This document shows positions 32,750-44,244 of a stretch of 64,000 nucleotides of DNA, one piece after another; position 1 is the first letter of the stretch; each line of letters starts with the position of its first letter. Both the position numbers and the translations under genes were made by a program. Location: contig CM037593.1 of NCBI GenBank assembly GCA_021018995.1, forward strand, positions 35,477,810 through 35,541,809, read 5' to 3'. Source of the stretch: Chloranthus sessilifolius. Lineage: Eukaryota > Streptophyta > Magnoliopsida > Chloranthales > Chloranthaceae. A model generated the notes under the pieces. It did not search any database. It saw only the letters and a program-made list of their open reading frames with translations, and was not told where the DNA came from.

Positions 32750-32763
32750 GATTCCCCTCTTCA
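32750..32763 (-). promoter_or_regulatory. Polypurine tract of element B
   Basis: Minus strand TGAAGAGGGGAATC directly before TATAGACACCCCC, the (mutated) LTR start. Purine content and position fit. Confidence 0.65.
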
Positions 32764-32971
32764 GTGCCCTGTTGCGAAGTAAGAGCGCATTGAAGAAGTA
32801 GACACCCCTCATTCGAGGTGTCTTCTCGTTTCTCTTGGGAAATCACAGATGTGAACTGGGGATGCTGACATGAGATGCTTGGCTTTCTTATCTATTAGCG
32901 CAAGCTAAAATGGAGCATTCGAGGGCCCAGTGATAGCTGTCAAAAGGCGTGTTCCATGCTGTGGATGCCTA

Positions 32972-33205
32972 GGGGCGATCCCGTCATGTATCGCGACCCG
33001 CTGTCATAGACAGTCGATGGGGGAAGTCAGCGTATCCTATTTCGCAAGTGCAAGGGGCATCCCATCGCGTGTCGCGACCTGCTATGAGTGACAGTCAAAC
33101 GAAAAGGAGAATCACCATATCTTAATCTGTGGGTGCAAGGGGCATCCCGCTGTATGTCGTGACCTGCTGTAAGGGGCAGTCAAACAGAGCGGTATGACGT
33201 AGTCG
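32972..33205. repeat. Three-copy ~84-bp tandem repeat
   Basis: Units start at about 32972, 33054 and 33138, each GGGGCATCCCGTCATGTATC-like, then CGCGACCTGCTGT, a CAGTCAAAC segment and GTGCAAG at the end. The third copy is partial. Confidence 0.88.
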
Positions 33206-34139
33206 AGGTACTAGGGGGCGTCATACAAATATCCATAAATAAGGTCCAGGGACCAATAATATAATGTAATATAATGTCGAAGGCTTTTGCAGGTTATGCC
33301 AGACCGAGCGCATCATTGCTCACACCAATGTGGGTCAGGCGTTCTTTTTCCAATAGGCGTTTCTAAGTTCTTAGATTAAATATACTCATTATTTAGTTTC
33401 CCAAGGGAATGACCGATTTGGGTTGGTAATTAGAGTAAATTTTGGTGAATTTTGGTGAGTCTCTTTGTTTATTATTTATTATTATTATTTCTTGTTGGTT
33501 TCTTTTTTGGGTAGTTTGATTGTTTTCTTTTTTTTTATTTGGTTTTGATTTTGGTTTTGGAAGTAAGAGTAAAAAATTATGGTTTTGGAGTAAAAGATTT
33601 TTGGTTTGAGAAGAGATTTTTTTTTTTTTTTTTTGGAAGTAAAAGATTTTTTTCTTTTGGAAGTAAAATTCTTTTTTTCTTTTGGAAGTAAGTAAGGGGG
33701 TTTTAAAATTTTGAGAGTTTAACTTAAGATCAATTCAGTGGTAAAATGGTGGAAAATGTGGCTTTCGAGACGTCGCTGAGTAGATCCACTGGTACGGGTT
33801 TTATGGACCCGACCGTTTGTGTGGTTGTCAAGACGACACTTGGCATGCCGGATACTCTGTGTAGCCTTCTCGGTAGATACTGATGATTGTCTCTTATGGG
33901 AGGACTACAGTGATTCGCGAGTTGAGAGAGATGAGTTTTAAAAATGTTTGATTTAATCATAGCTAACTATATTTTTACAAGGAATATCGAGTAATTGAAA
34001 AGTGGGTAGTACTTACCTGAGGGTGATACTTACCTGAATTGTGCATAGCTTGTATGGTCTGGTGGTGCCATAGTGTCGCTAGGGGACTTTAGAGATTTCT
34101 TCACTTTTCTTCATGTCTGCTATGGTAGAGCTTGGCGGT

Positions 34140-34700
34140 CGTGATGTAATGTCTTGGAGAAGTGATGTCACGATGGGACCTGGAGATTCTCCCTTTCTTT
34201 GGTTACGTGCTGGGTGAGTCCTAGTGGGACGTGGGGCTCAATTCAGGAGAGAGAGAGCTTTTTGCTTTAGCGATGGGACTTAAACGAGCTTTCCCTCTCT
34301 CCGTCATATGACGTGGTATCTGAACTTTTTTTGTTTTCAGGTAGTGATGTTTGTGATGGGATATTGGCTGAGCATAGTTAGTGATGGGATGCTGGTAGGA
34401 TATTTACGCAATAAGTGTGTCTTGTTTCTTTCTCTGGCAGATCTTGGGTTTTAAAAAAAATCACGTTGTGGTTGCGTCGTGATTGGCTTAGTGTTTTTGG
34501 CGGTGTGCCCGCGTATTCGGGGGATTTGCTTTTGGCTTTTCGCGATGGAACATGAGGGCATAGAAAATTTATTGTGATGGGACTGGATATTGAGGTAGTG
34601 TCGTGTGTGTGCATCTTGTCATGGTGGGATGTGCATGAGTGGATGCCCCTCTCTCCTTTATTCTCTCTGAACAGCCTATGAGGCTACGCGATGGGACAGG
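34140..34700. repeat. Array of GTGATGGGAC words
   Basis: About nine copies (CACGATGGGACC, GCGATGGGACTT, GTGATGGGATATT, GTGATGGGATGCT, GTGATGGGACTGG, GCGATGGGACAGG and variants) over 560 bp. The complement recurs in 28990-29110. Confidence 0.85.
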
Positions 34701-34756
34701 AGAGTTTTGATCAAGGTGAGGTAGAAAGATGTGAAGGTATAGATTTTATCCAAAGT

Positions 34757-35110
34757 CAAGAATTGCGCACCTGATTTAGGTCGCTCAATATGATTGCGCA
34801 CCTATTTCCGGGTATGCGATCATAGGTTCGAAGGGCTGTTTACGCATGTCGGAGTGTACGTGTGATTGAGTTATGCGCTTTAATCCTCTCGCGTGATTGA
34901 GGAATCACCAGGTCACTGTGCGGGCGACCTTTCGTATTGCGCGGTGTGAAGTGGTCATTTAATAGGCTTGTGCGGTTTATAGTGAGCGCGTGATTGAAGC
35001 GTCGTGCGGGCGATAGTTTATTTGTGCACTCGATTCGGAGCGCGGGTTTTGGATTATGCGGGTCATGTGATGCGTGTGACCGAGTTAAGCGCACGTGTCT
35101 AGGCGCATGA
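34757..35110. repeat. GCGC/TGATTGA word array 1 in front of a TATA-like site
   Basis: Many copies of words such as ATTGCGCACCTGATT, TATGCGATCATAG, GCGTGATTGAGG and GCGCATGATTAAG. The same vocabulary fills the LTR at 31130-31430. TATAAG follows at 35127-35132. Confidence 0.8.
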
Positions 35111-35126
35111 TTAAGTCCGTACTCAA

Positions 35127-35132
35127 TATAAG
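35127..35132 (+). promoter_or_regulatory. TATA-like site downstream of word array 1
   Basis: CTCAATATAAGCGGGG follows the array. It could be an upstream promoter of the PMD gene; no coding exon is recognised nearby. Confidence 0.35.
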
Positions 35133-37009
35133 CGGGGGAGCCTTCATTTATTTTTCATTCTCTGGTTTAGTCTCGAGTTTAACTTTTTTTGGATCTCTTA
35201 GGTTATAAAATTTGTGCTTTAGTGATATCGAATGATCTAACCGTCTGATTGAGATATCGTTTCTTCCTATATTCATAATTTCACGTGATCTTCATCCTGA
35301 GGTGATGCTTAGGGACGCCATTATTTTTAGAATGGGCGGTATTGGGAATGAGGGCGCCAGTCTTCACATCGATCCCTTTTAAGGAACAGTGAAGGCAGCG
35401 TTGGGGAGGTGACGGCGGAGGAGATGAAGATGGAGGAAGAGGAGTAACGAGTGGAGGGATGTGTTCCCTAACCAATCCTTCCTGAAGCCTCCGAATGGCG
35501 CTCCGCCCCTTGCTTCGTGTTGATATCGGGTCTCTGGTTTTTGTTTTGGGTTGTAGGTTAGGTTCTAAGTTTTCATTTTGGGTTGTAAATTCAGGAGGTA
35601 TGCCTCCGGTGGTACTCGTAAAATTTTTTATAAATAAAGAAGTATTATATTTTTTATTTATTGTGTGTATTTATTTCTTTTAACTTATTAATGGATTAGT
35701 TAGGCATATTTGGTTTGATTTAGTTTAGGATTTAATTTAGCATAGGGTTTATCCTGGATTAGTTTGCTTTATTTAGTTTTGTTTAGAGGGTTTGCTTAGT
35801 TCTGTTTGGGTTTATTGGGGGCATTTTTTTTGTGTGGTCCTAAGCAAGTTAGGGTCTCATTTTGGGAAAGCCCTTTTTTATTGTTTGTTTTGTCTAAGGT
35901 TTAGGGTATTTTGTTTTTAGTCCTTTTATTTAATTTGAGATGACACTTGTTAAAAGTGTGTGAATTTAGGGTTTCATTTGAGGTTTCCAGATGGAGGTTA
36001 AGTATTCGAATCCTATTGGCTTATCTATTTTGCTTTGGGTTTGTGTTCCCTTGGAGGGGTAGGTGTTGCATGATTATTGGTTTATCTAGGTTGTCATGGA
36101 TTGTGGTCTTTCAAGGGGGTATGTGTTTGGTTTTGAATTTAATTAGATTGGAAGGGTTTAAAGGTGTGACACTTATCCCTCTGGTAATTTAGGAGGGTAT
36201 AGTTTATAAATGTGAGTGCTAAAAGCTTTGGGTTCTCATTGTTTTGAATTTCTATTTCAAGTTTTAGGATTAGGAGTTTTGGTGCATTTTTTTTGTTTAT
36301 GATTTTGGGCATTTTTTTTCATTATTGTCTTTTCTTCCTTTCTCATTTGTATCCCGGGTATTGAACTCAAAGAGTTCTGATTATTAAGTGGATTATTGGG
36401 AATGAACAGGATTGGGAATGTGAGGTGACACTTGGGTTGGTGCCATCACTCCAACTCGAAGTGGTTTCTCGAATAAATCCGGATTCGGGCACTGCCTGAA
36501 CGTGCAGATTTTAAGTTTCTTATTTTAAGTTGTATATTCAAAGGGCATGCCCTCGGTGTATTTTATAATCATTTTTTATTTATTTATGAAGTGATTATGT
36601 TTTTATTTCATTTGTGGTAATTTCTATTTAGTAAATTTTTGTTTGATTTATTTGGTAGCTTGCTTCGACTTGTTTTGAGTGTGGTGCTTATTTAATTAAT
36701 ATTGGTTCGATCTTATTTGTTTAAATTTGGTCTGGGGTGTGCTGGGAACAGTTTTTTGGTTTAGTTTAGTTTAGCTTCAAGTGCATGAATGACGGGGGGC
36801 ATTTTTTTAGTTTTTTCTTGTTTAGTTTGGTCTTAGTTAGAGTGTGTAGGTGATGTTGGGGCATTTCTTCATTTTTTTTGTTTTGTTTGTGGTGTATATG
36901 TTCTTCGTCAGAAGTGTTTTTGGATTGGCCTTAACAAGGGCATAGTTTAGGTTGGTAATCAGTGTCGGAAGTCTCCTAATTTGGTCTTGTGACCTTATTG
37001 TTCTGGGCA

Positions 37010-37390
37010 CATATTGTGTTTTTGGGGAATTGCACGCTTCACTATGGGCGCATAAACTAATTGCACGCCGGAATGGAAGCGCACGTTTCGGAGGGTCAGA
37101 AGGTCATTAAGCGCCAATGTCCGATCATTTAACCAAGTTAAATGCACGGTATTGAGCACAGGATTAGGGTGGTGGCCGGTCACTGTGAAGGTGACTGCTG
37201 GCATTCGCACGCACCGATTAGGGCGCTTGATGTGATTACGCGGCTGGTAGGCAGCGTGCAACTAGGCGGTCGGGTTAGTTTGAGCGAGCGATGATTAATT
37301 TACGCTCTCAAAACTGATTGTTTGATCTGAATTATGTGCGGAGATTGTGGTGCATGATTGGGTTGAGTGCGTGAGTTCACGCGTGCGATT
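37010..37390. repeat. GCGC/TGATTGA word array 2, upstream of the PMD ORF of element B
   Basis: Words such as ATTGCACGCTTCAC, GGGCGCATAAACTAATTGC, GGCGCTTGATGTGATTACGC and GTGCATGATTGGG. It ends about 12 bp before the TATA box. Confidence 0.8.
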
Positions 37391-37401
37391 TGGGTACGTT
37401 C

Positions 37402-37409
37402 TATATATA
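37402..37409 (+). promoter_or_regulatory. TATA box of the PMD ORF of element B
   Basis: GTTCTATATATAGTTAAA, about 165 bp upstream of the ATG at 37573. It is directly preceded by word array 2, the same arrangement as the DUF7745 promoter in element A. Confidence 0.7.
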
Positions 37410-37572
37410 GTTAAAAAAACTTTCATTTTCTCATGTGATCCGTTTTAGTCTTTGATTCTTGGTTTCCTTGTTTCATTGTGCTCTAGTTTTCGTGATATCT
37501 TGCGATTCGGTCATCCATTTCAGACGTCATTTCTTCCTTTTTGTTGAGTCTTTCGAGCTCTTTCGTTATAGG

Positions 37573-40500
37573 ATGGAGTATGAGGGTGGTGGTAGGCGCG
37601 ATCTTACTATTTTTGAGTTAGAGAGGATGATGATGGGGGAGATAGGTGAGACCTCTGGGGCTCGGACCGATGCTGTTGTCGGGGAGGAGGATGTCAGGGA
37701 GGTGGCTAGTGAGGAGCTACTGGAGGTTGACCAAATGGAGGTCAGGGAGGAGGTACTCGAGATTGAGCAGGGGGTAGTTGAGGATGAGGGTGAGAGGGTT
37801 GAGGGTGAGAGACTTGAGGACGAGGCTGATGGGGAGAGAGATGAGGACGAGGCTTAGGAGCACTCGGGTGTGGAGCGTCGAGATCGCAGACACTTCCCGC
37901 TAGAGGATTTCTTCACTTGAGGCCGGGTAGGTACTCGTGAGCAAGAGTTCCTTCATTATCCTAGGCATTTACGTTATGGCATAGACTTATTAGGATATGA
38001 AAACTCTTTTTAATTTATGTCGAACCTGTATTGATTATTGATTGTGTGCTCACTCATGCATCATGACGGCCTCTAAAGGTAGGTCACATTTTTATTCAGT
38101 TGTTCTTATCATGCTTTGTGTATTCGTTCTGAGTTATTATTGTGTTTGGGGCATATTTCATTTTCTTTTAGCTGTAGATCTGTTTGTCTTTCGACATAGG
38201 TGTGTGTGTTAGTTTTATTTTCTTCTACTTTTGTTTTGTTCGATAGGAGTCCCCCGTAGTTGGCTATCAACTCAGCATGGACCGAGTCCCATACATGGTA
38301 TCATGCCTTGTCGAAGTTTTAGTGGGCGCGGTTGGTGTCTTTCAACTTCGGGCCGATCCTAGAGCTAGAGCCCTTTCAGGTCGATCATGGCCTAATTGCG
38401 ACGATTCTGGAGAGGTGGAGGAAGGAGCATCAGGTGCTTCTCTTTCCAGTTGGTATGATGTTGCCGACTCTAGAGGACTGGGTCTGCATTACCAGTCTTC
38501 GTTTTGAGGGTGAGTCGATCACGGGACAGATGGCAGGAGAGTATTTGGAGGTGTGTGAGGAGATTTTGGGTGTGCCATATAGATCGAGTGGATTAGGGCC
38601 AGGTGTAGTTTGAGTCACTTGGTTCTTTGATACGTTCGCTAGTGGCTTCGTCCCTCCGTGGTGTCATTCGGAGGCAAGGGCTTCTTATGAGGCGCGGTGC
38701 ATGGTGTTGGCGGGTCGGGAGCCTGTGGTTGAGTCAGGTTGGCTGTAGATAGGATGCTTTGAACGTTCTTGATGCACTTCCTCGGTTAATACTCTTTTCT
38801 TCTTCAACTCGAGGATGCATCACCGGGTTGTTTTTAATAGTTCTCAGGGACTTGGATCGAGTCCCTACTTATGCGTGGGGTGTAGCTGCATTGGCGCATC
38901 TCTATGAGCAGCTTTATCATAGGGGCGAGGTGTCACGACAATCGGAGGTTTCCTTCCCTTCCTCTAGGTTAGTGTTAGTTAATCGGTGTCTTTGTGTGTT
39001 TTTTTTTTGGTCGCAGCGGATATTTAATATTTCTTCTTTTTGCATTTTCTAGTTTTGAGCGTATGATCATTTTGCTTTTCTTCATCCGGGGGTTCCGTTG
39101 GAGGTGAGGTTAACATTTTCATGGATGCATGTGTGGAGGGCAGCGCTACTGGGTCGTCGTTGGTCTTCTGATATTCAGACTGCACGAGATCTTTTTAAGG
39201 ACATGCATGCAGGGTAGGTATATACCATCGTGTGTACATTTTGTTTCGGTCTTTTAGGATCTAAGGTTTCATTGACGGGTTAGCTTGCTTGTTTGGGTTA
39301 TATGTGATTTGGAGGCCCTACAAGGATGGGGAGGATGCGAGTGTGCCAGTGATTCAGTCCAGCCTGCCCTTCTTCGACGTGGACATATGGGTCCATTGTT
39401 TTGAGAAGGTGGAGAGGATCCACCTGTCTCGGGCGGTACGGCAGCTGCGGTCACTCAGGGAGTCCCTCCAGAGATTCGCCACAGGGTGGCGAAGAGGATG
39501 ACCGACCCCTCTAGCCGAAACTTTGCGGAGTGGATGGCGTTTCAGATGACAGATTTTAGAGATGGGGGGACCAGGGTCACGAGGGCGCGTGACGAGGGGG
39601 ATGTTCAAGAGTATAGGAGATGGTTTAGTGCATTGGGTGGTGGGCGCCTCTTCACACATCCCTTTCATGGGAGTGGTTCTTTCGAGATTTGCAGGCCAGA
39701 GTCGGAGTCAGCGTCGGCATTGAGGAAGAGGCTGGCTGCATTGGAGCAAGGCCATCTCATAGCGAGTGTGTGGGGGCATTAGATGCTGTCCATAGGGCGA
39801 TGGTATGGGGTGTGCTCCTTGTCCGGATGAGGAGATGTTACACTCCTTAGCCCTCTCGGTTGCTCATACTAGGGGAGTGGAGGATGGGTTGGGAGCTCGG
39901 CTGGCGGAGACTCGACGGCTCCTGGTGAGTTGATTTATTGGTCTAATTGTTTATGTATTATGCGGGCTTGGTCTTTCGGTCATTCTAACATGATTGTGGT
40001 GTCTCATTTTATTTTGGACAGTCTGAGAGGGAGGCCGAGGTCACTAGTCACGTGGCAATGGTAGGGTTGTTACGCGGTCAGCAGCAGGCCGGCCGAGAGG
40101 TGGAGGCCAGTTTGCAATATGAGATTGATCGATTGGTGTCTATATGAACTTAGTTTTATTAATTGTTAGTGTGGTGAGCTTGCCAACTGATGTGTTTATT
40201 ATTATTCGTAGTGGGCCGAGCTCGCAGCTGGAGGTCCCACTCCGGTGTTTGATCGATCTTAAGTTGCTTCCTCCAGTCGGGAGGATGCAGCGATGGCTCA
40301 GCTTCCGGCCGAGCTAGAGCATTGGGTAAGTTCCATTCAATCTTTTATCTCGTTTGTGTCATTGCATTAGTTTGTTGGATGCTATTATTTCGCTTTCTTA
40401 ATATTCTACTAACATTACATGGTATTTCAGCGTTAGGTTGCCGAGGATCTTCAGACGAGGGAGGCGACTGCTACCTCCCTACGCCCGGAGAGTCAGGTAT

Positions 40501-41455
40501 AGTTTCTGGTGTGGTGTACTTCAGCTCAGGTTATTTTGTCTTATTTGTCCTGACATATCTTGTGTCAGCTTGTTTGGTTCTCTGCACAGGCTGTTCCAGA
40601 CTCTGCTCCCGAGGCTCCCCCTTAGGGGTCTATCCCTATCCCCACTCAAGTATTTTTTAGTTATTGTGTTCATAGTTTATTTGTCATTACAGTGTTATTT
40701 GATGTCGTTGTTTGTTCTTATTGCAGCTGCCTATGTCTGCTGTCCCTTCCATGCCTCTTGCTAATCCAGTGACCGCTGAGACGGTTGTGCGACTTCTGGA
40801 GGAGAGGCTGGATCTGGTATGATTCTTTCCTTTTCAAAGTTTTTTTTTATGTTCATATATATATACATACATTGGTTTTCCTTGTCTTGGTGTGGTTACG
40901 CAGGTTCGTCAGCTTGAGTAGGTGCGTCTAGAGGCGATACGAGCGCGCACCACTCCCAAGGCGAGACGGATCCTTAGGGAGACGCAGAGTCGCGATGACC
41001 TGTTCATTGAGATGATGGTTGTGCAGAAGACTCAGGCTAAGGCATTAGAGGCGGTGCATCGAACGATGCGGGCAGAGATGCAGGTGTCCCTAGATCAGCT
41101 GTGTATCGTCTGATGAGGAGTGAGCAGCGGGTTTATAGGCTGGCTAGTCATCTTGATGGATCAGAGTCGAGGGCTATGGGTTCCTCGGCTCAGCAGTCTT
41201 GTCACACATCACGTGATCGTGTCAAGGGTGATGCTCGTGAGGATTCTGTTATTCGTGAGATTCTCGCTGGGTATCCTCCTCATTCGTGATCGAGGCAATC
41301 TATTAGCCAGATGAGTGAGGAGAGTTCTGTGGCGGGGCCTTGTCGTCTAGAGGTTCCGAGGACTCCGAGTGCCAAGATTGTATTTTCGGAGGACCAATCT
41401 ACAGACCTCCGAGCTAACGATACTGGGGATAGCGGTGCTCGTCCATCCCAATGAT
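37573..41455 (+). pseudogene. Antisense accessory gene of element B: PMD (aminotransferase-like) protein with coiled-coil tail, decayed
   Basis: From ATG 37573 there is a very acidic leader (EEVLEIEQGVVEDEGERVEG and similar). After an intron-like gap comes the PMD: FQVDHGLIATILERWRKEHQ, LFPVGMMLPTLEDWV (38375-38480), then TYAWGVAALAHLYEQLYH (about 38865-38920), the PMD signature, LTFSWMHVWRAALLGRRWSS (about 39110-39170), VIWRPYKDG (39305) and VAKRMTDPSSRNFAEWMAFQ (39483-39545). Downstream exons to 41455 are charged and heptad-like (RMRSEQRVYRLASHLDGSES near 41110), matching element C at 57285-57650. Introns have AG/GT edges but were not all resolved. Stops (for example 38611, 41287) and frame changes make it a pseudogene. 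MAIN/MAIL-type PMD proteins act in silencing, so an anti-silencing role is conceivable but unproven. Confidence 0.8.
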
Positions 41456-41469
41456 AGCGTAGGGAGTAG

Positions 41470-41601
41470 GTGTGTGTGTGTGTGTGTGTGTGTTTATTTT
41501 AGCCATTATGTGTGCATTGTATATATATAGGGGGGATGCCCCCCAGTGATAAGTGTAAAAAAAGAAATTTTTGATATATATATATATATATATATATATA
41601 T
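41470..41601. repeat. (TG)n and (TA)n microsatellites with a G6/C6 hairpin between
   Basis: (TG)n at 41470-41493, GGGGGGATGCCCCCC at 41530-41544 and (TA)n at 41573-41601, directly downstream of the PMD gene. Element C lacks the hairpin. Confidence 0.95.
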
Positions 41602-42216
41602 GGAGATTCTTTGGTTTAGATGTACCTGATTAGCTCCTTTCCTTTTGATTACCTCTTGCATTTGTCTTTTTAGTTTCTTTAGCGCCATCGACCGTTGTTG
41701 GGACTTGGATGCTTCCTGAGCTGGCCCGGTGATGGTTGAAGGTTGCTTTGTATCTACGTATGTAAAGGTAACGCTATCAATAATTTTTGTTCTCCCCCTT
41801 GCTAGTTGTCAAGGGGGTGAGTGTCTCAGACCGGGGCTTGGTAGTAAAAGTGGATATTTTCTCTGTTTTTATTATTTTATTTTATTTTATTTAGTTATTT
41901 ATTTATTTATTTTTATTATTATTTTATTTCTGAAATAAAAATAATGCAACAGGGAAAGCAAATAACTAAGATAAAAATAAATAAAATAAAAAAATGCCTC
42001 AGTGTAGAAGCGTGGTAGGATTGGTAGTATAGTATCTTCTCTAGCATTCTCCAGATAGTGATTTCGTTATTTTGCATCTTCCTTGTGGATGAGTCGACAC
42101 TTCAAAGGTGATTCTCCTTTTGATAAAAAAATGCTTTAGTGTCTAGATGCAATGGAGCTTTCTTGGGTTTTAGATGAGCACTTTGGGCCTATGGGTCTAT
42201 AAGAAGTCATGGGTAG
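41602..42216. other. 3' spacer of element B, homologous to element C inverted
   Basis: No gene. GCTGGCCCGGTGATGGTTGA, CCTTGCTAGTTGTCAAGGGG and GGGTCTATAAGAAGTCATGGG (first base dropped here: GGTCTATAAGAAGTCATGGG) recur, reverse-complemented, at 56600-57070 in C. Homology stops at about 42216 where the Athila ORF of D begins. Confidence 0.75.
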
Positions 42217-43087
42217 GCATCTACTATGGGGACTCTTATTTCTTGTTGGTGCCCACTCACATACATATTCTTTCTCAAAATGGAGTCAAAGAAGTGCATG
42301 CTGGGGTGCAAATCTCTTCTCATTATTGAGTCCCCAGACCCCACAATGCCTTGAGTGAGGTGCCTGGCCATTGCTTTGAAAGAGACATTCTCAGGTGCAG
42401 CCAGGCCATAGACTGAATCAAAAATAGAAGGGACCCCCAATGCTATCCCTATATCTCTATAGTCCACCACCATCTCTACATCATCAATAAAAATTACAAG
42501 GCAGGGCTCAAGTAAATCTGGCTTGGTTTGTTTTCTAAGATTCTGATACCACAACTTAATCCACCTTGGGTAAGATTTTTCATTCAGTGGGCTCAACATG
42601 GGTGTCAGGCCTGCCTTCACCAAATAATTCAAAGTACCTGACACTCCTCTACCTTAGAGAAATAGGGGGTATCAACGATAGTGCTTGGGATCAAACCTAA
42701 TGCATCCACAAATTCATTAGGTGTGGATCTGAGAAAAGGGACTTCAGGCTCTAATTCAGGGTTATGCTCAGCCTTAGAAATTTCAGGCAAAAAGTTAGGT
42801 TGTGTCTCAGGGGCCTCCTCAATAATGTCTTCACTGATTTGGGCCTTCTTAGATTTCTTGGCCTTCTTTGATTTCACAGTTTTCTCAGCTTGGTCCATGA
42901 CCAGCTTCCTTTTTACTGGTGGGGTATCCTTAGGCTTTGTGAGTTGCCTAGTGGATTTCCTAGTGGCTTTGGTGGTGGATTTGGAAGGTGCTTTGAAAAG
43001 GGTGGCCAAGGTGTCTTCTTGATCATACATTGTATACTCAAACAATTGCAATTCACTTCTAATCACCACACAGACCTTTGTTATCAA
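42217..43087 (-). pseudogene. Element D downstream ORF (Athila ORF2 position), one frameshift, truncated
   Basis: The N-terminal part (43087-42629) is Lys/Ser/Thr-rich with nuclear-localisation-like KRKLVMDQAEKTVKSKKAKK, then acidic EEAPETQPNFLPE and ALGLIPSTIVDTPYFSKVEE. A single frameshift near 42635 leads to SGTLNYLVKAGLTPMLSPLN, WIKLWYQNLRKQTKPDLLEP, VDYRDIGIALGVPSIFDSVY and MHFFDSILRKNMYVSGHQQE. This resembles proteins annotated 'putative plant transposon protein' found after integrase in Athila-like elements; I could not fix the family. It has no obvious signal peptide or membrane segment, so an envelope role is not supported. The frame ends at the junction with element B. Confidence 0.55.
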
Positions 43088-44244
43088 TCAAATTAACCAC
43101 ACCAATTTGCAAATGTAATGCCAAAAGCACAAAGTGGGACAGAAGAGAGGCTTACCAGTAGAAACCTAGGGTTTCACAGATCTTGAAATGCACAACACCA
43201 AACCAAATCAGACAAAGTGCAAAGTGTAGCTTTTGATGAATTGAAGCAATGGGGAAAATAGCCAGGAACTTGTTGTAACAGCCAGTGAGGTAGGGAGAGA
43301 AAAAGAAAAATGGAAAAATCGCCAGAGAAGACTTAAAGCACAAAGAGAAGCTGTCGAATGGCAAAAATGGAGTTGTCGTTAGGTTTAAAGCAATGGGAAA
43401 TGACTTTCGACGGGATTGGGACAAGGTGTCGACAGGTTGATGCAACCTGTCGAAGAGTAAAAGGCCACTGATCCGCGCGAGAGATGCATGCATTCCTGTC
43501 GAAGAGTTCAAGAAGACAGAAATAATCATTTCGAGAGGTTCACAGAACATCTCCATAGGTTCTTTGAAATCAATATACAATCCTCTTGACAGGTTCTAGG
43601 CTCCAGAAAAGTTTCTTCGAGGGGTTCACAGAACCTCTCGATAGGTACCTTGAACCTGTCGAGAATTCAACCAAAAATCTTCAAAACCTATCGAATACTC
43701 CTAGATCCTATTGAGAACCATTTTTACACCTTTAAAACCTGTCGAGAATTAGTTCACACCACTCGACAGCTTCTAGATCTTGTCGAAAAGCAAACTGAGA
43801 ACTCTCAAAACCTGTACAGATGTTCATAGAACCTATCGACAGGTTATACTCAGTTTAAAGAGGCTTGTAATCAATTCCTAGTTCATGTCCCAACAGATTT
43901 GACACTCCAACTCAGGTCACTTCACCAATTTGACTCATTATCCTACCTGGGTACAGACATACATGGCAAAAAAAATTATGTACAATGACAAACGAAAATG
44001 AAACAAAAGAAACAGAAATAACTAAACACATGAGTTTTATACGTAGTATACATTGTGGAAACTCAGCCATGTTATGAAGGTTCATGATAGTGAATGGTCA
44101 GTACAGGCCCCACCACATTTTCAATAACAAGCTTGAGCCTTTGCCCATTCACTTTCGTGATCCTTCCATCTTTTGGATCCTTGATTTCCACAGCTCCAGA
44201 TGGGGATACATGCTCAACTGTGTAAGGTCCCTCCCATCTGGATC
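43088..44244 (-). other. Spacer of element D between integrase and ORF2, with word array
   Basis: No protein is recognised. It contains TCGA-type words at 43380-43860 and probably the promoter or intron upstream of ORF2. A fragment at 44090-44220 may be the ragged end of pol (the plus strand reads GGTCCCTCCCATCTGGATCT, complement of a WRSRWEGP-like integrase tail). Confidence 0.6.
43380..43860. repeat. TCGACAGG/TCGAGAGG word array in front of ORF2 of element D
   Basis: About fifteen copies of words such as GTGTCGACAGGTTG, CCTGTCGAAGAG, ACCTCTCGATAGGT and CCTGTCGAGAATT. The full form AACCTGTCGACAGGTT is a perfect palindrome. The same words fill the LTR at 51290-51990. Confidence 0.92.

Larger units (their letters stand above)
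32764..37572 (+). other. Long noncoding spacer of element B with several word arrays
   Basis: No protein is recognised. Contents: an ~84-bp tandem repeat (32972-33205); T-rich stretch (33470-33720); GTGATGGGA words (34140-34700); GCGC/TGATTGA words (34757-35110) followed by a TATA-like site; a T-rich, intron-like stretch with GGGGCATTTTTT motifs (35480-36960); and a second GCGC/TGATTGA array (37010-37390) followed by a strong TATA box before the PMD ATG. The organisation suggests two plus-strand promoters. Confidence 0.65.
29317..42216 (-). mobile_element. Element B: Tat-related retrotransposon, LTR plus spacer plus antisense PMD ORF, pol missing
   Basis: The layout mirrors the left half of element A: an LTR ending ...GGGGGTGTCTATA, a purine-rich tract on the minus strand just beyond it, a long noncoding spacer, then a plus-strand PMD gene. 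By analogy gag-pol would be minus strand to the right of 42.2 kb, but the sequence switches abruptly at about 42216 to Athila coding sequence. Region 40150-42210 is homologous, inverted, to 56590-58614 of element C, and the shared text stops at CATGGGTA. The LTR start at 29317 (TGTTAGAAAT) is a guess. Confidence 0.65.

Noticed and set aside
34378..35475. Minus-strand frames with Pro/Ser/His-rich text across the B spacer
   Set aside because: They run through word arrays and have no recognisable domain; composition explains them.
42217..43087. ORF2 of element D as an envelope protein
   Set aside because: No signal peptide, no membrane segment and a Lys-rich nuclear-localisation-like N-terminus.
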